From positions 1 through 12,238 of the forward strand of contig JAUZQL010000084.1 of the NCBI GenBank assembly GCA_030950975.1: a DNA stretch of 12,238 nt, given 5' to 3'. Source of the DNA: Mariprofundaceae bacterium. Lineage in GTDB: Bacteria > Pseudomonadota > Zetaproteobacteria > Mariprofundales > Mariprofundaceae. The translations under genes and the position numbers were made by a program. How positions within the stretch are numbered: position 1 is the first letter of the stretch; every line of letters starts with the position of its first letter. The notes below the pieces were generated by a model. The model did not search any database. It had not been told where the DNA came from and was given only the letters and a program-made list of their open reading frames with translations. Positions 1 to 7,084 of this stretch are shown piece by piece.

Positions 1-1031
1 CGTTGGTTTTCCGTTGCAATACATGTGCGATGCATCGCTTCAACAGCTTGCACTGGATATTTACCCGCTGCAGATTCACCTGAAAGCATCACTGCATCAG
101 TCCCATCCAACACTGCATTGGCACAATCATTCACTTCTGCACGTGTTGGAATAGGATTTTCACACATCGATTCCATCATTTGAGTCGCAACAATCACTGG
201 ACAATTGTATTTAGGTGCCATGCGCAACATTTTCTTTTGTACGGGTGGTACAGCTGCATCACCAATTTCAACACCTAAATCACCACGCGCCACCATCACT
301 GCATCAGAGGCTTCCATGATTGATTTAAGATTATCATCCAGCACAGCTTCCGCTCGTTCAACCTTCGCAACCATGCCAGCATGACAGCCTTCTGCGCGTA
401 CCAAAGAACGTGCGTATTCCATGTCTTTACCATCGCGTGGAAAAGAAATAGCAACATAATCAATACCAATAGCACATGCTGTTTTGATATCTTCTTTATC
501 TTTATCAGTTAAAGCATCCGCCGATAAACCACCACCTGCACGATTGATACCCTTATTGTTCGATAACACGCCACCCACGACCACAGTACAATGAATAGCT
601 TGACCAATAACTTCGTCTACATCCATCACCAATAAACCATCATTCAGCAACAAACGAGCACCGGGTTCAACATCTGTAACAAGTTCTTTGTAGGTTAAGC
701 CAACACGTTCATCATCACCATCATCCAAAGGCATATCAGCATCAAGAATAAATTTTTGACCGACTTTAAGGATGGTTTTACCCGTCTTGAATTTCCCACA
801 ACGAATCTTTGGACCTTGCATATCAGCAAGAATACCAACGACAACACCAAGTTTGGCCGCAGCTGCGCGTACATTATCTGCACGCATTTGATGTTCTTCA
901 GGTGTACCATGTGAAAAGTTTAAGCGAACAACATTCACACCTGCAGCAATCATTTTTTCCAACATCTCTGGTGATTCAGATGCGGGACCTAACGTTGCTA
1001 CAATTTTTGTTCTACGAATTTGTTTAGTCAC
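1..1031 (-). CDS. pyk: Pyruvate kinase (PykA-like), C-terminus cut off by window edge
   Basis: Converts phosphoenolpyruvate and ADP to pyruvate and ATP, the last step of glycolysis, in the cytoplasm. I translated 343 codons from the edge back to a GTG start at 1031; the rest of the gene lies beyond position 1. Visible motifs are VVRLNFSHG (residues 34-42), the B-domain loop, the catalytic lysine segment AKVERAE (K223, E225), MVARGDLGVE (246-255), ATQMMESM and the PTRAEVND...SGESAAGKYP block. The barrel and lid domains are present, and most of the C-terminal allosteric domain is missing. Residue 75 is Lys in DMQGPK, where potassium-dependent enzymes have Glu. The GTG start is chosen because it overlaps the pgk stop as GTGA, has GAGGAG upstream (1043-1048) and gives the family N-terminus RRTKIVATLGP. 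It is translationally coupled to pgk. Identity is near certain; the subtype is inferred. Confidence 0.95.
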   Translation of the reverse strand, partial: MTKQIRRTKIVATLGPASESPEMLEKMIAAGVNVVRLNFSHGTPEEHQMRADNVRAAAAKLGVVVGILADMQGPKIRCGKFKTGKTILKVGQKFILDADMPLDDGDDERVGLTYKELVTDVEPGARLLLNDGLLVMDVDEVIGQAIHCTVVVGGVLSNNKGINRAGGGLSADALTDKDKEDIKTACAIGIDYVAISFPRDGKDMEYARSLVRAEGCHAGMVAKVERAEAVLDDNLKSIMEASDAVMVARGDLGVEIGDAAVPPVQKKMLRMAPKYNCPVIVATQMMESMCENPIPTRAEVNDCANAVLDGTDAVMLSGESAAGKYPVQAVEAMHRTCIATENQ

Positions 1032-2209
1032 TTAGCTGCGCGCTCCTCTAACATGGCTACTGCTGGTAATTTTTTGCCTTCTAAAAATTCCAAGAAAGCA
1101 CCACCACCTGTTGAGATGTAAGATACTTTGTCTGCAATATTGTATTTATCCACTGCCGCCAATGTGTCTCCACCACCCGCAATAGAAAAGGCTTTCGATT
1201 CAGCAATCGCCATAGAAATAGCTTTCGTACCTTCGCCAAATTGATCGAATTCAAACACGCCTACAGGACCATTCCATACGATGGTACCTGCATTCATAAT
1301 AATTTCAGCCAATGCTGCGGAAGAATCAGGACCGATATCAAAAATCATATCGTCATCAAGACATTCATCAGCTTTTTTCAACGTTGCTTCAGCAGTCGGC
1401 GAAAACTCTTTGGCACATACAATATCGGTGGGTACAGGGATACTGCCGCCTTTGGCTTCTGCATTGATGGTAAGTTTTTTACATGTATCCACCAAATCTT
1501 CTTCATACAAAGATTTTCCGACAGGTAATCCCGCCGCTGCGATAAATGTATTGGCGATACCGCCACCTACAACCAATTGATCTACAATCGTAGAAAGTGA
1601 TTCTAAGACAGTCAGTTTCGTTGAAACTTTAGAGCCGCCAACAATGGCTACCATCGGACGTGCAGGGTTATCCAAGGCTTTACCCAAAGCTTCTAATTCA
1701 CCTGATAATAATGGACCAGCACAGGCAACAGGAGCATAGGTACCAGCACCATGCGTTGATGCTTGAGCCCGATGCGCTGTACCAAAAGCATCCATCACAT
1801 AAATATCACACAATGCTGCATATTGTTTGGATAATGCTTCTTCGTTTTTCTTTTCCCCAACATTGAAACGTACATTTTCAAGCAATGCCACTTCACCATC
1901 AGCGATGTCAATATCAGCACCTAAATAATCTTTAAGCAGACGAACATCTTGATTCAAAAGACCCGACATATGCGCTGCAACAGGTGCCAGTGAGAATTTT
2001 TCTTCAGGAGAACCTTCAGTAGGGCGACCAAGATGCGACATCACCAATACTTTTGCGCCTGCTTTTACACAGTGTTCAATTGTTGCTAATGATGCGCGAA
2101 TACGTTTATCACTTGATACTTTACCATCCGTTATAGGTACATTCAGATCCTGACGAATCAATACGCGTTTACCCGCTAAATCAAGGTCAGTCATTTTTAT
2201 TACAGACAT
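1028..2209 (-). CDS. pgk: Phosphoglycerate kinase
   Basis: Reversible transfer of phosphate between 1,3-bisphosphoglycerate and ADP in glycolysis, and in the opposite direction in gluconeogenesis or the Calvin cycle. Cytoplasmic monomer. The 393-residue length is normal. The N-terminal substrate domain shows RQDLNVP (19-25) and SHLGRP (58-63). The nucleotide domain shows GGSKVSTK, the WNGPVGVFE segment, GGGDT (345-349) and GGGAF (368-372). The opening residues MSVIKMTDLDLAGKRV match my recollection of E. coli Pgk exactly, a strong hint of gammaproteobacterial-type ancestry. The ATG at 2209 has AGGAG at 2216-2220. A second Met at residue 6 is possible but has no comparable Shine-Dalgarno. It lies 106 bases downstream of gap, beyond a terminator-like hairpin, and overlaps pyk by 4 bases. 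Confidence 0.98.
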   Translation of the reverse strand: MSVIKMTDLDLAGKRVLIRQDLNVPITDGKVSSDKRIRASLATIEHCVKAGAKVLVMSHLGRPTEGSPEEKFSLAPVAAHMSGLLNQDVRLLKDYLGADIDIADGEVALLENVRFNVGEKKNEEALSKQYAALCDIYVMDAFGTAHRAQASTHGAGTYAPVACAGPLLSGELEALGKALDNPARPMVAIVGGSKVSTKLTVLESLSTIVDQLVVGGGIANTFIAAAGLPVGKSLYEEDLVDTCKKLTINAEAKGGSIPVPTDIVCAKEFSPTAEATLKKADECLDDDMIFDIGPDSSAALAEIIMNAGTIVWNGPVGVFEFDQFGEGTKAISMAIAESKAFSIAGGGDTLAAVDKYNIADKVSYISTGGGAFLEFLEGKKLPAVAMLEERAAK

Positions 2210-2270
2210 TTATCACTCCTTTTTATTTTATAAATACGCTTATCGTTGTTAGCTTACTTAAGCTAGCAAT

Positions 2271-2302
2271 GAAAAACGTAGGAGCTATCCAAAGATAGCT
2301 CC
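2271..2302 (-). terminator. Hairpin plus T-run directly after gap (intrinsic terminator or attenuator)
   Basis: In the transcribed sense GGAGCTATC pairs with GATAGCTCC (2294-2302 with 2281-2289), a perfect 9-bp stem with a 4-base loop. After TACG comes a run of five T (complement of 2272-2276). The stem starts 13 bases after the gap stop codon. The run of T is short and offset by four bases, so read-through into pgk-pyk is likely and attenuation fits better than full termination. Confidence 0.6.
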
Positions 2303-2315
2303 CAACATTCTTTAT

Positions 2316-3317
2316 TTAAGCAATATGATTCAATACACGAAGCATGTTGCAAGTATAGCCATACTCGTTGTCATAAAAAGCAACGATTTTGACAAAGGTC
2401 TCATCAATGCCAATACCAGCAGTGGCATCAAAAATAGATGGATGAGAATCACCACGGAAATCAGTGGATACAACTTTTTCATCCGTGAAGCCTAGCGTGC
2501 CTTCCATAGAGCCTTCAGACGCTTCTTTCATCGCAGCAACAATACCATCATAGCTTGTGCCTTTTTCGAGTTCTACAGTCAAATCAACCACAGAAACATC
2601 AGAAGTTGGAACACGGAAAGCCATGCCAGTCAGTTTACCATTCAATGATGGAATCACTTTGCCTACAGCTTTAGCAGCACCTGTCGATGATGGAATGATG
2701 TTTTCCAAAATACCACGACCACCACGCCAGTCTTTGTTGGATGGACCATCGACAGTTTTTTGTGTTGCAGTCGCTGCATGAACAGTCGTCATCAAACCAC
2801 GTTTGATACCAAAGTTATCATTCAATACTTTAGCAATAGGAGCAAGCGCATTGGTGGTGCAAGAAGCAGCAGAAACAATCGCTTGTCCTGCATATTCTTC
2901 ATGGTTTACACCATAAACGAACATTGGTGTTGCATCTTTAGATGGTGCAGATTGCAATACTTTTTTCGCACCCGCAGCAATATGTGCTTGGCAAGTTTCT
3001 TCAGTTAAGAAAAAACCAGTACATTCAAGTACAACATCAACGCCAACTTCATCCCATTTCAAATCAGCAGGATTGCGTTCTGCAGTCACACGAATTTTCT
3101 TACCATCAACAATCAAATTATTTCCATCAGTAGAAACATCCGCAGCAAAACGACCATGAACAGAGTCATATTTCAACATGTACGCTTGATAATCAACAGC
3201 CAAAAGATCATTGATTGCTACAATTTCCATACCCGCAAATTCTGCTTCTTTAGCAATAGCGCGAAACGCCATACGACCAATACGGCCAAAACCATTAATA
3301 CCGACTTTAATTGTCAT
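2316..3317 (-). CDS. gap: Glyceraldehyde-3-phosphate dehydrogenase, NAD type (GapA-like)
   Basis: Interconverts glyceraldehyde 3-phosphate and 1,3-bisphosphoglycerate with NAD and phosphate; cytoplasmic homotetramer. 333 residues is the usual length. The Rossmann motif is GINGFGRIGR (6-15). Asp37 in AIND sits at the end of the second strand and predicts NAD rather than NADP preference. The catalytic Cys153 lies in SCTTN and the partner His180 in TTVHA. WYD-type C-terminal residues appear as FYDNEYGY. The sequence resembles E. coli GapA over its whole length. The ATG at 3317 is preceded by AAGGAGA at a good distance. It is flanked by a hairpin on the tkt side and a terminator-like hairpin on the pgk side, so its mRNA may be processed separately or be more abundant than the pgk-pyk part. 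If the cell is an autotroph, NAD specificity would be notable, but that rests on one residue. Confidence 0.98.
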   Translation of the reverse strand: MTIKVGINGFGRIGRMAFRAIAKEAEFAGMEIVAINDLLAVDYQAYMLKYDSVHGRFAADVSTDGNNLIVDGKKIRVTAERNPADLKWDEVGVDVVLECTGFFLTEETCQAHIAAGAKKVLQSAPSKDATPMFVYGVNHEEYAGQAIVSAASCTTNALAPIAKVLNDNFGIKRGLMTTVHAATATQKTVDGPSNKDWRGGRGILENIIPSSTGAAKAVGKVIPSLNGKLTGMAFRVPTSDVSVVDLTVELEKGTSYDGIVAAMKEASEGSMEGTLGFTDEKVVSTDFRGDSHPSIFDATAGIGIDETFVKIVAFYDNEYGYTCNMLRVLNHIA

Positions 3318-3350
3318 TTATTACTCTCCTTTTATTTTTCCATAGTTTGA

Positions 3351-3385
3351 CTTGCTATTAACATTAAACATCCGTCAATAGCAAG
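3351..3385 (-). repeat. Inverted repeat / mRNA hairpin between tkt and gap
   Basis: CTTGCTATT (3351-3359) and AATAGCAAG (3377-3385) form a perfect 9-bp stem around a 17-base loop in the 85-base tkt-gap spacer. No T-run follows it in the minus sense, so it is not a classical terminator. An RNA processing or 5' stabilising stem for the gap mRNA, or a protein-binding dyad, would fit. The seen fact is the repeat; the role is inferred. Confidence 0.4.
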
Positions 3386-3402
3386 CCAGAACCTAAATTT
3401 TA

Positions 3403-5391
3403 TTATTTTGAAACTTCATTGACAGCAGCAACCACTGCTTCTGTCGTAATACCAAATAACTTGTACAAGTCATTGATAGGTGCGGATTCACCAAATGTAT
3501 CAATACCCACTACTTGACCATTCAGACCAACATATTTTGCCCAGAAACTTGTAACACCTGCTTCAACAGCAACACGTGCTGTAACAGAAGCAGGTAATAC
3601 AGATTCTTTATAAGCGGCATCTTGTTTGTCGAATGTATTGGTGGATGGCATAGAAACCACACGAACTTTCTTATCTGTGATAGCAGCCGCAGCTTCCATT
3701 GCCAAAGAAACTTCAGAGCCTGTACCAATAATGATGACATCAGGTGTGCCTTCACAATCTTTAAGGATATAGCCACCTTTTTCGATCAATTTGATTTGAT
3801 CAGCGCTACGTGTTTGATGTGGTAAACCTTGACGCGAATAGATCAACGATGTTGGACCTGTCATATTTTTCACTGCAGCTTTCCATGATACAGCCGATTC
3901 AACCGCATCACATGGACGCCATACATCCATGTTTGGAATCATGCGCAAAGTAGCTGTTTGCTCAACAGGTTGGTGAGTTGGACCATCTTCACCAAGACCA
4001 ATTGAATCATGTGTGAACACTTCGATATGACGAACCTTCATCAATGCAGCCATGCGCAATGCGTTGCGTGCATATTCAGAGAACATCAAGAAAGTTGCAC
4101 CATAAGGTACAAAACCACCATGCAATGAAATCCCGTTGATCATTGCCGCCATGCCAAATTCACGCACGCCGTAATTCACATAGTTGCCATCATCATGGTT
4201 GGTAACGGGTTTTGCATCAGGCCATAAGGTTAAGTTTGAGCCAGCCAAGTCGGCAGAACCACCCAACAATTCAGGTGTCAATTTAGCCAAAGCTGCGATG
4301 GTGTTTTGTGAAGCTTTACGCGAAGCAATGCTTTCACCTTTGGCATCCACTTCAGCAATAAATGCGTCCATGCCAGCATCCCAATCAGCAGATAATTCAT
4401 TGTTCAAACGACGTTTTAATTCAGCTGCCTCTGTTGGATATTCAGCCGCATAGGCTTCAAAGCGTGCATCCCAATCACTTTCAGCAGTAGCGCCCGCTTC
4501 TTTTGCATCCCAACCAGCATACACATCTTCAGGAATTTCAAACGGCGGATATTTCCAGTCAAGTTCTTGACGAACCAAAGCAATTTCTTCATCACCCAAA
4601 GCAGCACCATGACAATCATGTGAACCCGCTTTATTTGGAGAGCCAAAACCAATCACTGTTTTACAGCAAATCATGGTTGGTTTGCCAGTTTCAGCTCGTG
4701 CAGTTTCAATAGCCGCTTTGATTTCATCAGCACTATGACCATCTACATTGCGAATCACTTGCCAGCCATAAGCTTCGAAACGACCTGCTGTATCATCAGT
4801 GAACCAGCCTTCTACTTCACCATCAATAGAAATGCCGTTGTCATCCCAGAATGCAATCAATTTACCCAAGCCCAATGTACCAGCCAAAGAACATGCTTCA
4901 TGAGAGATGCCTTCCATCAAACAACCATCACCCAAGAATACATAGGTGTTATGGTCAACAATACTATGACCTGGTTTATTGAATTGAGCCGCCAATGTTT
5001 TTTCAGCCAATGCCATGCCCACGCCATTGGTAATACCTTGACCCAATGGACCTGTGGTTGTTTCAACACCCGGTGCATAACCATATTCTGGATGACCCGG
5101 TGTGCGTGAATGCAATTGACGGAATTGTTTCAAATCTTCAATGCCTAAGTCATAACCTGTTAGGTGCAATAAAGAATAAATAAGCATAGAGCCATGACCA
5201 TTGGAAAGAATGAAGCGGTCACGATCAGCCCACTGTGGGTTGGTCGGATTATGTTTCATATAATCATTCCAAAGCACTTCGGCAATATCTGCCATGCCCA
5301 TTGGCGCACCTGGATGACCAGAGTTTGCTTTTTGTACTGAATCCATTGCCAATGCACGGATAGCATTAGCCAAATGTCTACGATTGCTCAT
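3403..5391 (-). CDS. tkt: Transketolase
   Basis: ThDP- and divalent-metal-dependent enzyme moving two-carbon units between sugar phosphates in the pentose phosphate pathway and Calvin cycle; cytoplasmic homodimer. 662 residues matches bacterial TktA. The N-terminal pyrophosphate domain has HPGAPMG (26-32), SNGHGSML, GPLGQGI and the ThDP signature beginning GDGCLMEG (154 on) and ending DDNGISIDG. The middle pyrimidine domain has the VREFGMAA segment with the conserved Glu and THDSIGLGEDGPTHQP with its catalytic His. The C-terminal domain ends FGESAPINDLYKLFGIT. The ATG at 5391 has AAGGAG eight bases upstream. Only 34 bases separate it from glpX, so the two are surely co-transcribed. In this cluster it would rearrange the sugar phosphates left by FBPase activity. 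No defects are seen. Confidence 0.98.
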   Translation of the reverse strand: MSNRRHLANAIRALAMDSVQKANSGHPGAPMGMADIAEVLWNDYMKHNPTNPQWADRDRFILSNGHGSMLIYSLLHLTGYDLGIEDLKQFRQLHSRTPGHPEYGYAPGVETTTGPLGQGITNGVGMALAEKTLAAQFNKPGHSIVDHNTYVFLGDGCLMEGISHEACSLAGTLGLGKLIAFWDDNGISIDGEVEGWFTDDTAGRFEAYGWQVIRNVDGHSADEIKAAIETARAETGKPTMICCKTVIGFGSPNKAGSHDCHGAALGDEEIALVRQELDWKYPPFEIPEDVYAGWDAKEAGATAESDWDARFEAYAAEYPTEAAELKRRLNNELSADWDAGMDAFIAEVDAKGESIASRKASQNTIAALAKLTPELLGGSADLAGSNLTLWPDAKPVTNHDDGNYVNYGVREFGMAAMINGISLHGGFVPYGATFLMFSEYARNALRMAALMKVRHIEVFTHDSIGLGEDGPTHQPVEQTATLRMIPNMDVWRPCDAVESAVSWKAAVKNMTGPTSLIYSRQGLPHQTRSADQIKLIEKGGYILKDCEGTPDVIIIGTGSEVSLAMEAAAAITDKKVRVVSMPSTNTFDKQDAAYKESVLPASVTARVAVEAGVTSFWAKYVGLNGQVVGIDTFGESAPINDLYKLFGITTEAVVAAVNEVSK

Positions 5392-5425
5392 TTAATATAC
5401 TCCTTGGATAATTTAACTAAAAACT

Positions 5426-6379
5426 TTAAACGTGTTGGGTGGTTTGAACACGACGAATATTACCGACAGAGCCAGAAAGAACGACAGTATCTGTTGTCAT
5501 ATATTTACCATCAGCATCAACACCAACTTTCACATGATCGACATATTCACCACTGGTTAAGCCAGTCGCAATAAACATGCAATCATCCGATGTTATCAAT
5601 TCATCACGCGTAATTATGCGTTTCGTATCAATATTTTCTTTCTTACATAATTCGATTTCAAAATCTTTTTGAGGTGCCATGCGACCAAACATTTCTGCAC
5701 CCATCGCACGAGCAGCACATGCTGTTACGATACCTTCAGGTGTACCACCGACACCAAACAAGGCATCCGAACCTTTGTTTAATACGGCTTGAATAGCCCC
5801 GTTAACATCACCATCGGTTGCCAAACGAATCTTAGCACCACAAGCGTAAATTTCTTTCATTAAACCTTGATGGCGAGGTTTATCCAATACAAACACTGTA
5901 ATTTCTTCAACAGTTTTACCCAAAGCCAAAGCAAGTTGTGCCAAGCGATCTGCAACAGGTGCTTCAGGATCAATTTTGCCTCGTGCAGCTTTTGGATACA
6001 CTTGTTTTTCCATATAAAAACAAGACCCTGGTCGGAACATCGATCCAGCAGGTGCTGCGGCTAAGGTTACAATAGAACCAGCTGCGTCACGGGCAAACAA
6101 ATTTGTACCTTCAATCGGATCAACAGCAATATCAACACCGATACCACGACCATCACCGACTTCTTCATTATCATAAAGGGCAGGAGCTTCATCTTTTGCA
6201 CCTTCGCCAATGACAATAACACCCTTCATCTTTACTTCATTAATACGTGTACGCATGGCATCAACAGCCAGACCATCACCTTCATCTTTTTGTCCTGAGC
6301 CTACAAACGGCGCACAAGCTCGTGCAGCAGCTTCGCAAACTTCAACTAGATCAATTTTAAGATCAGCAACTGTATTCAT
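5426..6379 (-). CDS. glpX: Fructose-1,6-bisphosphatase class II (GlpX)
   Basis: Hydrolyses fructose 1,6-bisphosphate to fructose 6-phosphate, the committing step of gluconeogenesis; related enzymes in autotrophs can also act on sedoheptulose 1,7-bisphosphate. Metal-dependent, lithium-sensitive fold family. Compared with E. coli GlpX the metal and catalytic positions are kept: the Lys and Asp of GSGQKDEGD, the Glu of VIGEG, KDEAP, DIAVDPIEGT, KPRH and GGTPEG. The loop reads GEGAKDEAP where E. coli has GEGEIDEAP; a basic residue there recalls cyanobacterial-type enzymes. I choose the ATG at 6379 (317 residues): an upstream ATG at 6394 is in frame, but its next codons are the Shine-Dalgarno GGGAGGAG itself. 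It is the first gene of the glpX-tkt-gap-pgk-pyk run. Whether it also dephosphorylates sedoheptulose bisphosphate cannot be read here. Confidence 0.95.
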   Translation of the reverse strand: MNTVADLKIDLVEVCEAAARACAPFVGSGQKDEGDGLAVDAMRTRINEVKMKGVIVIGEGAKDEAPALYDNEEVGDGRGIGVDIAVDPIEGTNLFARDAAGSIVTLAAAPAGSMFRPGSCFYMEKQVYPKAARGKIDPEAPVADRLAQLALALGKTVEEITVFVLDKPRHQGLMKEIYACGAKIRLATDGDVNGAIQAVLNKGSDALFGVGGTPEGIVTACAARAMGAEMFGRMAPQKDFEIELCKKENIDTKRIITRDELITSDDCMFIATGLTSGEYVDHVKVGVDADGKYMTTDTVVLSGSVGNIRRVQTTQHV

Positions 6380-6384
6380 TGATT

Positions 6385-6392
6385 CTCCTCCC
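6385..6392 (-). promoter_or_regulatory. Strong Shine-Dalgarno deciding the glpX start
   Basis: GGGAGGAG in the minus sense lies five bases before the ATG at 6379 and directly after an in-frame ATG ending at 6392-6394. Its position makes the inner ATG the real start and the outer one unlikely. Confidence 0.7.
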
Positions 6393-6413
6393 ATGATTTT
6401 TTAAGAAAAACAA

Positions 6414-6433
6414 CTATTGCAGCGGCACAATAG
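6414..6433. promoter_or_regulatory. 20-base inverted repeat in the glpX leader (possible operator or mRNA stem)
   Basis: CTATTG (6414-6419) and CAATAG (6428-6433) are perfect inverted arms. In the minus-sense RNA two further G-U pairs close a 4-base CCGC loop. It lies 35-54 bases upstream of the glpX start in the 138-base spacer. As DNA it also holds a T-N11-A core like a LysR-type regulator site, the family that includes CbbR. Binding by any regulator is speculation; the repeat itself is plain. Confidence 0.3.
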
Positions 6434-6467
6434 CGTTGAAAAGACTAAAAAGCGAGCTTGAAACCTT

Positions 6468-6519
6468 AAAAAATATTCGATGAATTTTATGGTTCACATT
6501 TTTCAAAACATGAAAATTC
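6468..6519 (-). terminator. Weak terminator-like hairpin after mnmM
   Basis: In the minus sense arms at 6509-6519 and 6482-6491 pair over 10 bp with one bulged C around a 17-base loop, starting within the mnmM stop codon. Six T follow eight bases later (complement of 6468-6473). The stem is nearly all A-T and the T-run is distant, so termination would be inefficient. The 138 bases between mnmM and glpX hold this stem, the repeat at 6414-6433 and the glpX ribosome site; I see no convincing -35/-10 pair. Confidence 0.3.
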
Positions 6520-7084
6520 ACAAATCTATTTTACGAATCAATATATATTCTGGTGGAGATGCGCGTGTATTTTTTGGTATTTCAATATCATATTCAAATG
6601 AATTATCAAGGGTGAGTAACCACTTCTTAATAGATTCTGCCTCATCACGTCCACCAATATGCCCTGTATACGCCAAAATAGAAATGACCCCACCTTGACA
6701 TAATAAGCTTGTACTTTGCTGCAATGCACAAATCGTAGTATCGGGCATGGTCATCACCGCATGATTCGCTTGCGGCAAATAACCAAGGTTAAAAACAATC
6801 GCTCGGATTCGTCCATGATACCTTTTAGAAATTTCAGCTTGCATACATTCATGACCACGATGAATGTATTGGATGGGTGCAATCGATTCATATTGTTCGA
6901 TACGTTGGCGCGTTTTTTCTAACGCTTCAAGCTGCACATCAAACGTAAAAACCTGTCCCTCAATGCCTACAAGCTGTGCCAAAAACAATGTGTCATGTCC
7001 ATTGCCAGATGTCGCATCAACCACGCCATCACCAAGCTGCACATATTTTTTTAAGTCATGATGGACACGTTCAGTTAAGCGCAT
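6518..7084 (-). CDS. mnmM: SAM-dependent methyltransferase, YtqB/MnmM family (probable tRNA nm5s2U methylase)
   Basis: Small class I methyltransferase of 188 residues, about full length for the family long annotated as 'rRNA methylase' (PF06962). B. subtilis YtqB, renamed MnmM, methylates 5-aminomethyl-2-thiouridine at tRNA position 34 to mnm5s2U. Matching features are the SAM-binding DATSGNGHDT (23-32), the acidic end of strand 2 in FTFDVQ (Asp49), the family hallmark FNLGYLP (98-104) and AYTGHIGG followed by Glu148. There is no extra RNA-binding domain. The ATG at 7084 lies inside the end of the upstream FAD-oxidoreductase gene (10-base overlap) with GGAG seven bases before it, so the two proteins are translationally coupled. 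Family assignment is firm from motifs; the tRNA substrate is inferred from the B. subtilis enzyme and from the coupled oxidase. Confidence 0.85.
   Translation of the reverse strand: MRLTERVHHDLKKYVQLGDGVVDATSGNGHDTLFLAQLVGIEGQVFTFDVQLEALEKTRQRIEQYESIAPIQYIHRGHECMQAEISKRYHGRIRAIVFNLGYLPQANHAVMTMPDTTICALQQSTSLLCQGGVISILAYTGHIGGRDEAESIKKWLLTLDNSFEYDIEIPKNTRASPPEYILIRKIDL

Noticed and set aside
2250..2265. Second small inverted repeat (TAGCTT-N4-AAGCTA) in the gap-pgk spacer
   Set aside because: Six A-T-rich pairs only and no T-run; easily found by chance. A TATAAA-like -10 nearby has no acceptable -35, so I do not call a promoter.
4735..5109. Plus-strand open frame of 124 codons inside tkt
   Set aside because: It lies fully antisense to a well-conserved part of transketolase, has no ribosome site or recognisable motif, and its composition is that of a reverse-frame shadow. 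The same applies to the other plus-strand frames.
6380..6394. Longer glpX form starting at the ATG at 6394
   Set aside because: The codons after that ATG are the GGGAGGAG ribosome site of the inner ATG, the outer ATG has no site of its own, and the five added residues are not typical of GlpX.
6459..6471. Cra/FruR-like box (TTGAAACCTTAAA) upstream of glpX
   Set aside because: Only one half matches the consensus, it lies in AT-rich spacer, and nothing shows that a Cra regulator exists in this organism.
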